Source of the DNA: Piliocolobus tephrosceles | Lineage: Eukaryota; Chordata; Mammalia; Primates; Cercopithecidae | Length of the DNA stretch: 64,000 bases | Assembly: GCF_002776525.5 (NCBI RefSeq) | Contig: NC_045436.1 | Location: 46,531,552 to 46,595,551 of the forward strand | Direction of reading: 5' to 3' | The notes under the pieces: generated by a model | The model's input: only the letters and a program-made list of their open reading frames with translations | Told to the model about the DNA's origin: nothing | The model's database searches: none | Shown here: positions 26,389 to 38,890 of the stretch, piece by piece | Layout: every line of letters begins with the position of its first letter | How positions within the stretch are numbered: position 1 is the first letter of the stretch | Program-made: the position numbers and the translations under genes

Positions 26389-26520
26389 ATCATGTGATGT
26401 TATGCATGTGTTAAAGAACTTGATTTAGCCATTCCACAATGTATACATATTTCAAAAAATCATATGGTACACTATAAATATGTACAATTTTTACTATTAA
26501 TTTAAAAAATAAAACTTTGT

Positions 26521-26596
26521 GGATATATAGAATTCACCATCAACTCAAACAACTCAACAATAACAACAACAACAAACAAATAACCAAAGTGGGCAG
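26521..26596 (+). repeat. AAC-rich simple sequence
   Basis: Includes a short (aac)n run (caataacaacaacaacaaac) between the L1 tail and the next LTR. Confidence 0.6.
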
Positions 26597-26885
26597 AAGA
26601 AGATGGAAAGAGCAGACTTGCTGAGTCTTCTGGTCTTCATCTTTCTCCTGTGCAGGATGCTTACTGCGCTTGAACATTGGACTCCATGTTCTTCAGCTTT
26701 TGGACTCTCGGACTTACACCAGTGGTTTGCCAAGGCTCTCAGGCCTTCAGCCACAGACTGAAAACTACACTGTCAGCTTCCCTACTTTTGAGATTTTGGG
26801 ACTCAGACTGGCTTTCTTGCACCTCAGCTTGCAGATGGCCTATTGTGGGACTTCATCTTGTGATCATCTTTACTTTTTCTCTGGA
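26597..26885 (+). mobile_element. MaLR/ERVL-type LTR fragment
   Basis: A dispersed LTR recognised by ttctcctgtgcaggatgctt, gaacattggactccatg, cttacaccagtggtttgcc and cttgcagatggcctattg. It stops where the next L1 begins. Confidence 0.6.
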
Positions 26886-28123
26886 TTGACTAAAAAGGGA
26901 AGGGCCAAGACTAGATCAGAAACAGCTGTGGTAGAGGCTCCCACTGAGAAGAACAAAAACAGCAAGTGAATCCTGTACCAGCAACTGAGATATCCAGGTT
27001 CTCTCACTGGGACTGACTAGGCAGTTGACACAACCCTTGGAGAGTGAGGAAAAGCAGGGTGCAGCAGTGGCTTACTGGGAACTACACAGGGCAAAGGGAT
27101 CCCCCACCCCAGCCATGGGATGCAGTGAGTGATTGTGCTACCCTGCCCAGGAAACCGTGCTTTTTCCATGGATCTGTGCAACCTGTGGATCAGGAGATTT
27201 CCTTGTGAGCCTGTGCCACTAGGTCCTTAGGTTCTCAACTGCTCAGCTGGAGACTGCCTAAGGCTTCTGATTCCTGGAGGGAAAGCCAGCTATCATCACT
27301 GCAGCTGCCTGCTGCCTAAGATGACTGAGTTTCTTGGGGAAGGGGTGGCAGCCATTACTGCAGCTTTGGTCGTCCATTTTCCCTTGCCGGTGCTGGGGAG
27401 ACTGGGCAGTTTGTACCCAGGAGGAATTCCCCATAGCACAGCACAGCAGCTGTGGCAGATCATGGTCAGACTGTCTGTTTAGGCCAGACCCGGGCCCATC
27501 CCTCCTCACCGGGTGGGGCATCCCTGTGGGAATTTCAGCAACTTCAGCCAGAAGTTTACAAACAGAACTCTGATCTCTGTGTGATGGAGCCCCTGTGGGG
27601 AGGGGTGGCTGCAGCCTCCATAGATGAGTGGACTTAGTCTTTTTCCCTGCAGTCTCTGCAGGGAAATCCAGGCAGTCTGGAGGAGTGAGACTCCCCTCAG
27701 CACACCACAATCCCTCCACCAAGAGACAGCAAGAGTACTTTGTTACAAGGGTCCCTGATCCCATGCCTCCTGACTGGGTAAGACCCCCATAATGGGTTGC
27801 TAGAGACCTTATACAGGAACGTTATCGCTGGCATCAGGTCGGTGCCCCTCTGGAACAGAGCTCCCAGGGGAAGGAGAAGGCAGCTATCTTTGCTGTTCTG
27901 CACCCTCTGCTCATGACTCTTCCAGGTGTGGGAAGGACCCAGGCAAATAGGGTCTGGAGTGGACCCCCCAGCAAACCACAGCAGCCCTGCAGAAGACAGG
28001 CCTGACTGTTAAAAGGAAGACAAAGTAACAGAAAGCAATGGCAACAAGAGCATCTTCAAAAATGTCCTCACAAAAACTCCATCCAAAGGTCAGTAACCTC
28101 AAAGATCAAAGCTAAATAAACTC

Positions 28124-29165
28124 ATGAAGATAAAGAAAAAAAAAAATCAATAAAAAAATGCTGAAAACTCAAGAAAGCCAGAATGCATCCTCTCCTCCAA
28201 ATGATTGCACCATCTCTCCAGCAAGAGCACAGAACTGGGCTGAGGCTGAGACGAATGAACTGACAGAAGTAGGCTTCAGCAGGTGGGTAATAACGAACTT
28301 CACCGAGCTAAAGGAGCATCTTGTAACCCAAATCAAAGAGGCTAAGAACCATGACAAAACATTACAGGAGCTGTTAACCACAATAACCAGTTTAGAGGGG
28401 AAATAGATGACCTGATGGAGCTGAAAAACACAACATGAGAATTTCATAATGCAACCTCAAGTATTAACAGCTGAATAGACCAAGTGGAGGAAAGAATATC
28501 AGAGCCTGACGACTATCTTGCTGAAATAAAACAGGTAGACCAGATTAGAGAATAAGCAATAAAAAGGAATGAACAAAATCTCCCAGAACTATGGCAATAT
28601 GTAAAAAGATTGAACCTATGACTGATTGGGGTACTTGAAAGAGAGGGGGAGACAGAATCCAGTTTGGAAACATACTTCAGGATATCATCCAGGAGAACTT
28701 CCCCAACCTAGCTAGACAGGCAAACATTCAAATTCAGGAAATCTGTAAAACCCTAGTAAGATATTCCATGAGAAGATCAACCCCAAGACACATAATCTTC
28801 AGATTCTCCAAGGAAAAAATGTTAAGGGAAGCCAGAGAGAAAGGCCAGGCCACCTACAAAGGGAAGCCCATCAGACTAATAGTGGCTCTCTCAGCAGAAA
28901 TCCTACAAGCAGGAAGAGATTGTGGGCCAATATTTAATATTCATAAAGAAAAGAATTTCCAACCCAGAATTTCCTATCTAGCCAAACTAAGCTTCATAAG
29001 CAAAGGAGAAATACAACCTTTTCAGACAAGCAAATGCTGAGAGAATTCATCACCACCAGGCCTGCCTTGCAAGAGCTCCTGAAGGAAGCACTAAATATGG
29101 AAAGGAAAAACCATTGCCAGTCACTAGAAAAACACACTGAAGTACAAAGACCAATGACATTGTGA
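28124..29165 (+). pseudogene. L1 ORF1 remnant
   Basis: The family start codon appears to be ATG 28124 (M-K-I-K-K), but a TAA follows at 28151. A shift in the A-runs then moves the frame to the one open at 28158-28406, which encodes the familiar LTEVGFSRWVITNF stretch. A one-base deletion near 28400 and a CGA-to-TGA change near 28437 break the coiled-coil part. The RRM and C-terminal region (28768-29040) is again readable, with AREKG, KGKPIRL and PRISYLAKLSF. No functional ORF1p can be made. Confidence 0.85.
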
Positions 29166-29210
29166 AGCAACTACATCAAGAAGTCTTCAAAATAACCAGC
29201 TAGCATCAAG

Positions 29211-32200
29211 ATGACAGGATCAAATTCACACATAACAATATTAACCTTAAATGAAAATGGCTAAACGCTCCAATTAAAAGACACAAAATGACAAGCTGGA
29301 TAAAGAATAAAGACCAATCAGTGTGGTGTGTTCAAGAGACCTGTCTCATGTGCAAAGACACACATAGGCTCAAAATAAAGAAATGGAGAAACATTTACCA
29401 AGCAAATGGAAAACAGAGGAAAAGTAGGGGTTGCAATCATAGTTTCTGACAAAACAGACTTTAATTCAACAAAGATCAAAAAAGACAAAGAAGGGCTTTA
29501 CACAACAGTAAAGGGTTCAATTCAACAAGATGAGCTAACTCTCCTAAATATATATACACCCAATACAGGAACACCCAGATTTATAAAACAAGTTCTTAGA
29601 GAACTACAAAGAGACTTAGATCTCAAACAATAATGGTGGGAGACTTTAACACCCCACTGTCAATATTAGACAGATCATCGAGACAGAAAATTAACAAAGG
29701 TATTCAGGACTTCAACAACCCATCTCTGGATCATGTGGACCTGATATATATCTACAGAACTCTCCACCCCAAAACAACAGAATATACATTTTTTTCTCAG
29801 TGCCTCATGGCACTTACTGTGAAATCGATCACATAACTGGAAGTAAAGCACTCCTCAGCAAATGCAAAAGAACTGAAATCGTTAACAGTCTCTCACTTTA
29901 CAGTGCAATCAAACTAGAACTCAAGATTAAAACTCACTAAAAACCACACAACTACATGGAAATTGAACAACCTACTCCTGAATGACTCCTGGGTAATTAA
30001 TGAAATTAAGACAGAAATCAAGAAGTTTCTTTGGAACCAATGAGAACAAAGAGACAATGTACCAGAATCTCTGGGATGCAGCTAAAGCATTGTTAAGAGG
30101 GAAGCTTACAGCATTAAATGACCATATCAAAAAGCTAGAAAGATTTCAAATCAATACCCTAACCAACATCACAACTAAAAGAACTACAGAACCAGGAGCA
30201 AACAAACCCCAAAGAAGACAAGAAATAACAAAGATCAGAGCAGAAATGAAGAAGATAGAGACATAAAAACGCTTCAACAAATGAACAAATTGAGGAGCTG
30301 TGTTTTGGAAAAAACTAATAAAATAGACCTCTAATTAGACTAATAAAGAAGAAAAGAAAGAAGAATCAAATAGACACAATAAAAAATGATGAAGAGGATA
30401 TTACCACTGACCCCAAAGAAATACAAACAACCATCAGAGAATACTATAAACATCTCTATGCAAGTAAACTAGAAAATCTTTGAAGAAAAGGATAAATTCC
30501 TGAGCAATACACCCTTCAAGACTGAACTGGGAAGAAGTTGAATCCCTAAATAGACCAACAACAAGTTCTGAAATTGAGGTAGTAATAAATAGCCTACCAA
30601 CCAAAAAAAGCCCAGGACCAGATGGATTTATAGCTGAACTCCACCAGAGGTATAAAGAGAAGCTGGTACCATTTCTTCCGAAACTATTGCAAACACTTAA
30701 AAAGGGGGGACTTCTCCCTAACTTATTTTATGAGACCAGCATCATCCTGATACCAGAACCTGGCAGAGATACAACAACAACAACAGAAAACTTCAGACCA
30801 ATATCCCTGATGAACATCGATGCAAAAATCCTCAATAAAATACTGGCAAACTGAATCCAGTGGCACATCAAAAAACTCATCCACCACGATCAAGTTGGCT
30901 TCATCCCTGGGATGCAAGGTTGGTTCAACATACAAAAATTAATAAACATAATTAATCACATAAACAGAACTAAACACAAGCACCACATGATTATCTCAAT
31001 AGACACAGAAAAGACCTTCAATAAAATTTAATATTCCTTCATGTTAAAAACTCTCAATAAACTAGCTATCGATGGGACATATCTCAAAATAATGAGCCAT
31101 TTATGATAAACCCATAACCAATATCACACTGAATGGGCAAAAGCAAAAATATCACACTGAATGGGCAAAAACCAGTATCACACTGAATGGGCAAGAAAAA
31201 TATCACACTGAAAGGGAAGCATTCATCTTGAAAATCAGCACAAGACAAGGATGCCCTCTCTCACCTCTCCTATTCAACACAGTATTGGAAGTTCTTGCCA
31301 GGGCAATCAGGCAAGAGAAAGAAAGAAAGGAAGTCAAGTAGGAAGAGAGGGAGTCAAATTGTCTCTGTAGATGAAATGATTCTATATATAGAAAACCCCA
31401 TTTTCTCAGCCAAAAAACTTCTTAAGCTGATAAGCAACTTCAGCAAAATCTCAGGATACGAAATCAATGTGCAAAAATCACAAGGATTCCTATACACCAA
31501 AAGTAGACAAGCAGAGAGTCAAATCATGAATGAACTCCCATTCACACTTGCTGCAAAGAGAATAATATACCTAGGAATACAGCTAATAAGGGAAGTGAAG
31601 AACCTCTTCAAGGAGAACTACAAACCACTGCTCAAGGAAATCAGAGAGGACATAAACAAATGGAAGAATATTCCATCCTCATGGATAGAAAGAATCAATA
31701 TTGTGAAAATGGCTATACTGCTCAAAGTAATTTATAGATTCAATGCTATTTCCATTAAACTACCATTGACATTCTTCACATAATTAGAACAAATGGCTTT
31801 AAAATTCATACAAAACCAAAGAGTCCGAATAGCCAAGACAATCCTAAGCAAAAGGAACGAAGTTGGAGGCATTATGCTACCTGACTTCAAACTATACTAC
31901 AAGGCTACAGTAACCAAAACAGCATGGTACTAGTACAAAAACAGACACATACACCAATGGAACAGAATAGAGAACTCAGAAATAAGACCGCACATCTACA
32001 ACCATCTGATCTTTGACAAACCTGACAAAAACAAGCAATGGGGAAAGGATTCCCTATTTAATAAATGGTGCTGAAAGAACTGGGTAGCCATTTGCAGATA
32101 ATTGAAACCAGACCCCTTCCTTACACCTTTTACAAAAATTAACTCAATATGGATTAAAGAATTAAATGTAAAACTCAAAATTATAAAAACCCTAGAAGAA

Positions 32201-33044
32201 AATCTAGGCAATACCATTGAGGATGTAGGCATGAACAAAGATTTCATGACAAGCACTTAAAAAGCAATCGCAACAAAAGCAAAAATTGACAAATAGAATC
32301 TAATTAAACTAAAGAGCTTCTGCACAGCAAAAGTAATGATCATCAGAGTGAACAGACAGCCTACAGAATGGGAGAAAATTTTTGCAGTCAATCCATCTAA
32401 TTAATATCCAGAATTTACAAGGAATTTGTAACAAATTTACAAGAAAAAAATCATTATAAAGTGGGAAAAGGACATGGACAGACACTTCTCAAATGAAGAC
32501 ATTTATGCAGCCAACAAACACATATAAAAAGGCTAACCATCACCAATCATCAGAAAAATGCAAATCAAAACCACAATGAGATGCCATGTCATGCCAGTCA
32601 GAATGGCTATTATTAAAAAGTCAAAAAACAACAGATGCTGGTGAGGCTGTGGAGAAATAGGAACACTTTACACTGTTGGTGGGAATGCAAATTAGTTCAG
32701 CCATTGTGGAAGTGTGGAGATTCCTCAAAGACATAAAAACAGAAATACCATTTGATCCAGCAATCTTAATACTAGGTATATACCCAAAGGAATATAAATC
32801 ATTCTATTACAAAGATACATGCACTCATATCTTCATTGCAGCACTATTCACAATAGCAAAGACATGGAATCAACCCAAATGCCCATCACTGATGGATTGG
32901 ATAAAGAAAATGTGGTGCATATACACCATAGAATACTATGCAGCCGTAAAAAGGAATGAGATCATGTCCTTTGCGGGGATACGGATGGAGCTGGAAGCCA
33001 TTATTCCCAGCAAACTAATGCAGGAACAGAAAAACAAACACTAG
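29211..33044 (+). pseudogene. L1 ORF2 remnant
   Basis: ATG 29211 opens with MTGSNSHITI, but a lost base gives a TAA at codon 18. Readable islands follow: 29406-29633, the endonuclease GDFN segment at 29633-29836, 30000-30266, a reverse-transcriptase piece with the family wording FIPGMQGW near 30900, 31295-31783, and the C-terminal end 32676-33044 (stop after KNKH). The catalytic FADD position near 31365-31375 reads through a deletion and is lost. A four-copy tandem expansion occurs at 31122-31218. Not functional. Confidence 0.88.
31122..31218 (+). repeat. Four-copy tandem repeat of about 26 bp inside L1 ORF2
   Basis: The core tatcacactgaatgggca begins at 31122, 31150, 31176 and (diverged, gaaagggaa end) 31201. 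The periods are 28, 26 and 25 bp. The same ORF2 position in related elements has a single copy. Confidence 0.9.
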
Positions 33045-33304
33045 ATGTTCTCAATTATAAGTGGGAGATGAAAAATGAGAACATATGGACACAGGGAGGG
33101 GAACAACACACCTTGGGGCCTGTTGGCGGGTACAACAGGAGAGACAGCATCAGGAAAAATAGCTAATGCATGTTGGGCTTAATACCTAGGCGATAGGTTG
33201 ATAGGTGTAGCAAACCACCATGGCATGCATTTTTCCATGTAACAAACCTGCACATCCTGCACATATATCCTGGAATTTAAAATAGAAATAAAAAAGCAAA
33301 ACAA

Positions 33305-33960
33305 AACAACCACATCAAAAAGTGGGCAAAGGACATGAATAGACATTTTTCAAAAGAAGATATACAAATGGGCAATAAGCATATGAAAAAAATGCTCAAC
33401 ATCACTAATCATCAGATAAATGGAAATTAAAACTACAAAAAGATATACTTTTACCCTATCAGAATGCTATTATTAAAAAAACAAAAAATAACAAATGCTG
33501 GTGAGGGTGCAGAGAGAAGGGAAGGCTTACACACTGCTGGAGGGAATATAAATTAGTGCAACCTCTATGGAAAAAAGTATGGAGATTTCTCAAAGGACTA
33601 AAAGTAGAACTACCATTTGATCCAGCAATCCCACTACTGGGTATCTATCCAAAGAAAAATAAATAGTTACACTAAAAAGATACTTGCAGTTGTATGCTTA
33701 TCATACCCCTAGTCACGGTAGCAAAGACATGGAATCACTGGAAGTGTCCATTGGTGGATTAGTGGATAGAGAAGTTGTGGTATATGTATACAATGGAATA
33801 ATATTCAACCATAAAAAATAAAGAAATTATGTCTTTTGCAGCAACATGAAAGAAACTTGAAACCATTATCTTAAGTGAAATGACTTAGAAACAGAAAGTC
33901 AAACACTGTATGCTTTCACTTATAAATGGGAGCTAGGTGAAATGTACACTTGGAAAAAAA
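33305..33960 (+). mobile_element. L1 3' fragment (L1MA/L1PB-like)
   Basis: Begins acatcaaaaagtgggcaaag, the C-terminal ORF2 region, and runs to the early 3'UTR (cttataaatgggagctag). Broken frames. It abuts the tail of the full-length L1. Confidence 0.8.
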
Positions 33961-33999
33961 AGTTTGTGAATATAAAACACAATTAGCCTATACCAACTT

Positions 34000-34640
34000 T
34001 TTCATAATATGGAGCAACAGAAACTCTCAGACAGTGTTGGAGTGTAATTTGGTGTATCACTTTGAAAAACAACCCTAAATTTGAACATAAGCAGACACTA
34101 TGATTCAGCATTTTCACTCGCAGCCATAGACCTTTGAAAAACTGGTACATTCGCCAGAAGATACTGCCTAGCATTGTTCATAGGAGCATTATTTGTTTTA
34201 GTCCTGAAATGAAAATAACCCAAATAGTTATCTACAGTAGAACAGATAAAATTTGGCATATTCATACTATGAAATGTACCACCCAGTGAAAATGATAGAA
34301 TAACCATCACATGCATTAATGTGGCTGAATTGCAAAAACACGATTTTATTTATAGAGTTGAAAACCATCAAAAACTAATCAATGCTTTGTTTGTGGGGAC
34401 ACACATAGGTAAAAACACTGTAAGGAGAAGTACTGGAATGTTTAAAACAAAATTTAGGATAGCGGTTGCAAGTGTGGAGGAGGGAGGCTAATAAGATCAG
34501 AGAGGAATACATAAGGTTCTGTTAAGTCCTGTTTCTTGTGGGGAAGGAAGCAGACGGGTGTTTTATATTGCTGTTTTTAAAATCATGATGTTTCATCTAT
34601 CTTCTCTTTGTATAATGTATTTCTTCCTCTGTTTCATTCA
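34000..34640 (+). mobile_element. Ancient L1M/HAL1-like 3' region
   Basis: Diverged phrases in L1M 3'-end order: gaaaataacccaaatagtta, ctacagtagaacagataaa, ttcatactatgaaatg, aaaactaatcaatgctttg, taggatagcggttgcaagtg and ctgtttcttgtgggg. Confidence 0.5.
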
Positions 34641-35410
34641 CACTCACACCCACACTCATGAAATTCCATTCAGGTTAGCAATAAAAACTAAAAGTTACTT
34701 AAGAATCAATCTATAAAAACCACATATAACTTTTAGGAAGAAAAATTCTGAAAGTTTCTTGAAGGGCATAGAGTGAGAAAATTATGTACAACCGTTGCCC
34801 TGGGACTCAATATGGGTGAGTGAACTCAATATTGGAAAAGTGACAGTTCTCCTCAAATTGTCCTTATAATTTAGTGCATTTTTTTTTTTTTTTTATGGAT
34901 CTTGATAAGCTGACCATACATTCTGTGGAAAGGTAAGGGTCAAATTTAGCCAAGATGAATTCAAGGTACAAGAATAAAGAAGGAAAGATCATCCAACACG
35001 TATCAAGACATTTCATTTCCTTAAAAAACAAAAAAGACTTTGGAAAATGAAGAAATAGACATAACATTTGTAGGCAACTCTTTCAATAAGTTTGGCTGTG
35101 CAGAGGAGCAAGAACACAATTTAAAATTTTTTTTTTCTGATACACAGAAACATTTCACCTTATAGATCAGCTGCTTCCTGTGAAATTGAGATGTAGCTCA
35201 GGACTCAGATACTGTAGCTCATGAAACAGATATATCTAGCTTAGGTTTTCCCTAACTTCCTAAGAATTGCCCAGGGTACCTGTCACAGCAGATTCTTTCG
35301 TCACATCCTAGACCAATTGCATCAGATTATCCAAGGGTGGGGACTGGGGCTCTTTATTTCCAATAAGCTGCAAGATGATTCTTATGTTTTGACAAGGTCA
35401 TGTAGCACTG
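34641..35410. other. Unassigned sequence
   Basis: No repeat family recognised. It includes a T18 run at about 34881-34898 and a T9 run near 35131. Confidence 0.5.
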
Positions 35411-35412
35411 AC

Positions 35413-35431
35413 CGCCCCCCCCAACCCCCCC
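35413..35431 (+). repeat. C-rich tract where the L1 tail should be
   Basis: Two C-runs (C8-9 and C7) split by AA lie directly beside the 3' end of the minus-strand L1. No poly(T) is present. Confidence 0.8.
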
Positions 35432-35440
35432 GCCGACGCA

Positions 35441-36083
35441 CACTTTTGAAACTTTAAGTTCTGGGATACATGTGCTGAATGTGCAGGTTTGTTACATAGG
35501 CATAAATGTGCCATGGTGGTTTGCTGCACCTGTCAACCCGTCATCTAGGTTTCAAGCTCTGCATGCATTAGATATTTGTCCCAATGCTTTCCCTCCCCTT
35601 TCCCCCCACCCCACCCCCCAACAGGCCCTGGTGTGTGATGTTCCCCTCCCTGTGTCCACGTGTTCTCATTGTTCAACTCCCACTTATGAGTGTGAACATT
35701 GCAGTGTTTTGTTTTCTGTTCCTGTGTTAGTTTGCTGAGGATGATGGTTTCCATCTTCATCCATGTCACTGCAAAGGACGTGAACTCATTCTTTTTTATG
35801 GCTGCATAGTATTCCATGGTCTATATGTGCACATTTTCTTTATCCAATCTGTCATTCATGGGCATTTGAGTTGTTTCCAGGTCCATGCTATTGTAAACAG
35901 TGTTGCAGTAAATATATGTGTGCATGTGTCTTTATAATGGAATGATTTAGAATCCTTTGGGTATATACCCAGTAATGCAATTGCTGAGTCAAATAGTATT
36001 TCTGGTTCTATATCCTTGAGGAATCACTATACTGTCTTCCACAGTGGTTGAACTAATTTACACTCCCACCAATAGTGTAAAAA
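35441..36083 (-). mobile_element. L1 3' fragment, reverse (L1PB/L1PA-like)
   Basis: Reverse-oriented 3'UTR and C-terminal ORF2: actttaagttctgggataca, ggtttgttacataggcat, catggtggtttgctgc, ctgcatagtattccatgg and cacagtggttgaactaattt. Truncated at about 36083. Confidence 0.92.
35591..35619 (-). other. G-quadruplex-forming motif in the L1 3'UTR (minus strand)
   Basis: Plus strand reads as C-runs of 3, 4, 6, 4 and 6 with 1-3 nt spacers, so the minus strand fits G3+N1-7 four times over. Such a tract is a known feature of primate L1 3'UTRs. Confidence 0.7.
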
Positions 36084-36989
36084 GAATAATTGTTGTTAGA
36101 AATAAATGGTTGATAAAACATGTCTTGTGAAAGTTTAAGTATAACTTTAAAATAAAAATGATCATTTAGAAAAATATATATTTTCCATGGATGGGAATTA
36201 TTTCCACAGAATTTGGAGTCTGCTTTAGTTAGCAAGGGACTCTTCAGTAAAATTCTTTATAAACGTGTCTAACTTGCCACATTAAAAAGGAAACTTAAAT
36301 TTATTTATAAGAGTTATAAATATTTAATTTTGTTAATTCATGTAGAAATGCTTTTCTTTTCTATATATTTTTGTAGGAGAGGGAGATATAGTACAAATAT
36401 TTGTGGTTTTATCCAACAGGATTTGTGATTCATGTGTTTGCGTTTGTTACATTCAAGAGAGAAGCAGGTTTAGGATGTGGCAGAATAATTATAAAGTTTT
36501 CTGTCTCTTCTGAATTCTTATAGCCCTCAATTTGTACTTTTTGTTAAAGAGTGCTTTGATGGTATTTTTTCAATTACGCAAACATTGTATGAATAGATTC
36601 TCATTGTAATTGATTAAAACAATTCCAAACATTAATAATGACTAACAGATGAGTTCTGTGTGCCTAATTGGAGTATTTTGTCGTGGATTACCTAATTTAA
36701 TTCTCAGAATTCTCAGAATTTTGTGAACTGTGCCCCATAATTATTTTACAAAAGGGGAATTCCAGGTTTCTGCATCTGGAAAACAGTAGAACTAGATTTT
36801 GAACCCACATAATTTGACTCCAAAGACCATATATATTCTGAATCTCTTTCTAATGTGATCATCAACCTTACATGGAAATAAGCTTCAAAAACTCCCTTCA
36901 TCCCCACTTTCTCTCCTTGACACAGAGATTAGCAGTCTCAGCAACTTTGCTGTGTCCCCTTCTCATTCCCCTTGTATGCATTTATGTAT
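36084..36989. other. Mostly unassigned; MIR-like core at 36645-36825
   Basis: The part 36645-36825 has MIR wording (cctaatttaattctcag, ttattttacaaaaggggaa, tagattttgaacccacat). It contains a small direct duplication, attctcaga twice at 36700-36718. The rest is unassigned. Confidence 0.45.
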
Positions 36990-38340
36990 ATAGCTATACC
37001 TATACATGTGTGTCTTTTATTAAACATAAGTGGGATTTATACCACAGATTGTTTCATGATTTTATTTTCTGCACAATAACTCTTAGAGTTTTAAATTTCA
37101 TTACATATAATCTACTACATTTTTTAAAGGTGGCTAAATATTCCATAGTACGTATGTAGCAAACCTTTTTAAATGGTTGCCATGGAAATAGACAGACCCT
37201 TTCCAATTTTTCCCAATTATAAATGATGCTCTATTGACCATACTTGTGCAAGGTATGAATGTCTGTAGGATAGACTCAATCAAACAGAATTGCTCATAAC
37301 AAATCATATGAATAATTAAAATTCCAATAGATACTGTCAATCTGGACTTCAAAAGTGCAAATTTACACTCCCTGTCATCAGTAGGTTCATTTTCCCACAT
37401 GCCTCCAGCACTTGATATTATCAATCTCTAAATTTTTGCCAATCAAATGAGCAAATTAGATTTGCTACTTTATTTCTTAATTTCCTTTTTGTATCTTCTG
37501 TTAATGCTGTATGTGTGCACCTGCTAAGGCAGTGCCTGACGCATAGTAACACTCAATAAATAATTGTTGAATGAATCGAAGAATAAATATATTGGTCATT
37601 CGTATTTTTTTTGGTAATTCATCAGCTCACATATTTTTTCCCATTTTTATTTTGAGCTATGTCTTTTTCTCATGCTTCATAAGAAACTTATACATTCTTG
37701 ATGAGTGGTCATTGTCTGTTATATACGCTGCAAATATTTTTTTCCTACTCTGTTGCTTGATTTAACTTTCTGGAACATTTTTATTCAGAGGGTTTTTTTT
37801 TAAATCATTATTATTATTTTTTGAGATGGAGTCTTACTCTGTCGCCCAGACTGGAGTGCAGTGGCACAATCTCGGCTCACTGCAAGCTCCACCTCCCGGG
37901 TTCACACCATTCTCCTCAGCCTCCTGAGTGGCTAGGACTACAGGTGCCAGTCACCACGCCTGGCTAATTGTTTTATTTTTAGTAGAAACGGGGTTTCACC
38001 ATGTTAGCCAGGATGGTCTCGATCTCCTGACCTCGTGATTTGCCTGCCTTGGCCTCCCAAGAGGGTTTTCTTTTTTAAACATCAAATTTGAGTATATTTC
38101 TCTTTTCGCATAGAAAGGCCTTTCCTAGAACCAAAGGTTATAAAAATATTCTAGTAGAATTTATTCTAATACTTGTATAAATTTGTTTATAGTTCTTAGA
38201 TTTATCTGGTGTGTGCATGTCTGTGTGTGTTCAAATTAAGTGTAGCTTTATGTTTTCCTAAATAATGCCAATAGCATTAAATTCTTCTACATTCATGGTA
38301 TTGTTTCTTCATTTGTTCCTTGGTTGGTTTAGGGATGAAG
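36990..38340 (-). mobile_element. Ancient L1M-like LINE, reverse, split by an Alu
   Basis: Very diverged reversed 3' L1 wording: gtggctaaatattccatagt, ccaattataaatgatgct, atttacactccctgtcatc, then after 37580 tgatgagtggtcattgtctg and, after the Alu, aaaggcctttcctagaacc. An L2-like snippet (gcctgacgcatagtaacact with caataaata) lies at 37525-37580. Confidence 0.45.
37798..38059 (-). mobile_element. Alu (AluY/Sc-like), 5' truncated
   Basis: Reverse Alu ending at ggcctccca, so about 38 bp of the 5' end are absent. Target duplication agagggtttt at 37788-37797 and 38060-38069. Confidence 0.92.
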
Positions 38341-38890
38341 TATCTGTTAAATTAGAGAGAGGTCTACTGGTTGATTAGAAAAGCCTTAAAAAGCTTGCCA
38401 TGTGCCTGAAATTCTGACCCCTATGCTAGGGTACTATTTTCAGAAGACCCTGTTCAATCTATATTTGTTACTTGGCAAATACAATGTGTCACCATCTTTT
38501 TGGGAAAAGCAGACTCTACCATTTCTGTCACCACAGGAACATCTAAAGCTACTTTGTGACTAAGAGTTTGAGGCTCTATCCTTACTTTCTTTCTCAGCAG
38601 GCACACATTATTTAGTAAATCTGGTAAACTTGGGCCAACTTTTGCAGTAGACTTCTCCCTTGGATACTACCACTATGGGATTTGAATACTTCATGGGTTA
38701 CTAGCTATAAAAGGTCAGCCCTGCTTTTACTCCCTGTATGGTTCCTTTACTGCAGAATATTCCCAGCATGACTATCTGAAAGCAGTCTTTCAGAAACTCA
38801 GCCAAAGAGACCTTGCCACAGATGGTGAAGACACAACAGGAAGGAAAGCATACATTCAGAATGGAGTCAGAGAACCTCTAATATGACTTT
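38341..38890. other. Unassigned sequence
   Basis: Less AT-rich than its surroundings. No repeat family or gene was recognised. Confidence 0.45.

Larger units (their letters stand above)
23254..26520 (+). mobile_element. L1 LINE (L1MA/L1PB-like), 5' truncated, with two LTR insertions
   Basis: Starts in the reverse-transcriptase region at gggatgcaaggatgtttcaa and continues through ORF2 to its 3' end and tail (aaaaaataaaactttg near 26505-26520). Frames are broken; a 149-codon open stretch at 25657-26106 is chance. It is interrupted at 24824-25174 by a THE1-type LTR and at about 25898-26388 by an LTR-like block. Confidence 0.85.
26897..33300 (+). mobile_element. Nearly full-length L1 (L1PB/old L1PA-like), 5'UTR to tail, inactive
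   Basis: About 6.4 kb in plus orientation. The 5'UTR (26897 to about 28123) contains gaacaaaaacagcaagtgaa, tgagatatccaggttctctc and gcccctctggaacagagctc, all older primate L1 5'UTR wording. ORF1 and ORF2 follow with many stops and frameshifts. The 3'UTR (33045-33280) ends in a short mixed A-rich tail. No clear target duplication was found. It lies between a MaLR LTR and another L1 3' fragment. Confidence 0.9.

Noticed and set aside
29211..33044. Full-length L1 as a possibly active element
   Set aside because: ORF1 and ORF2 have many stops and shifts, and the FADD position is destroyed.
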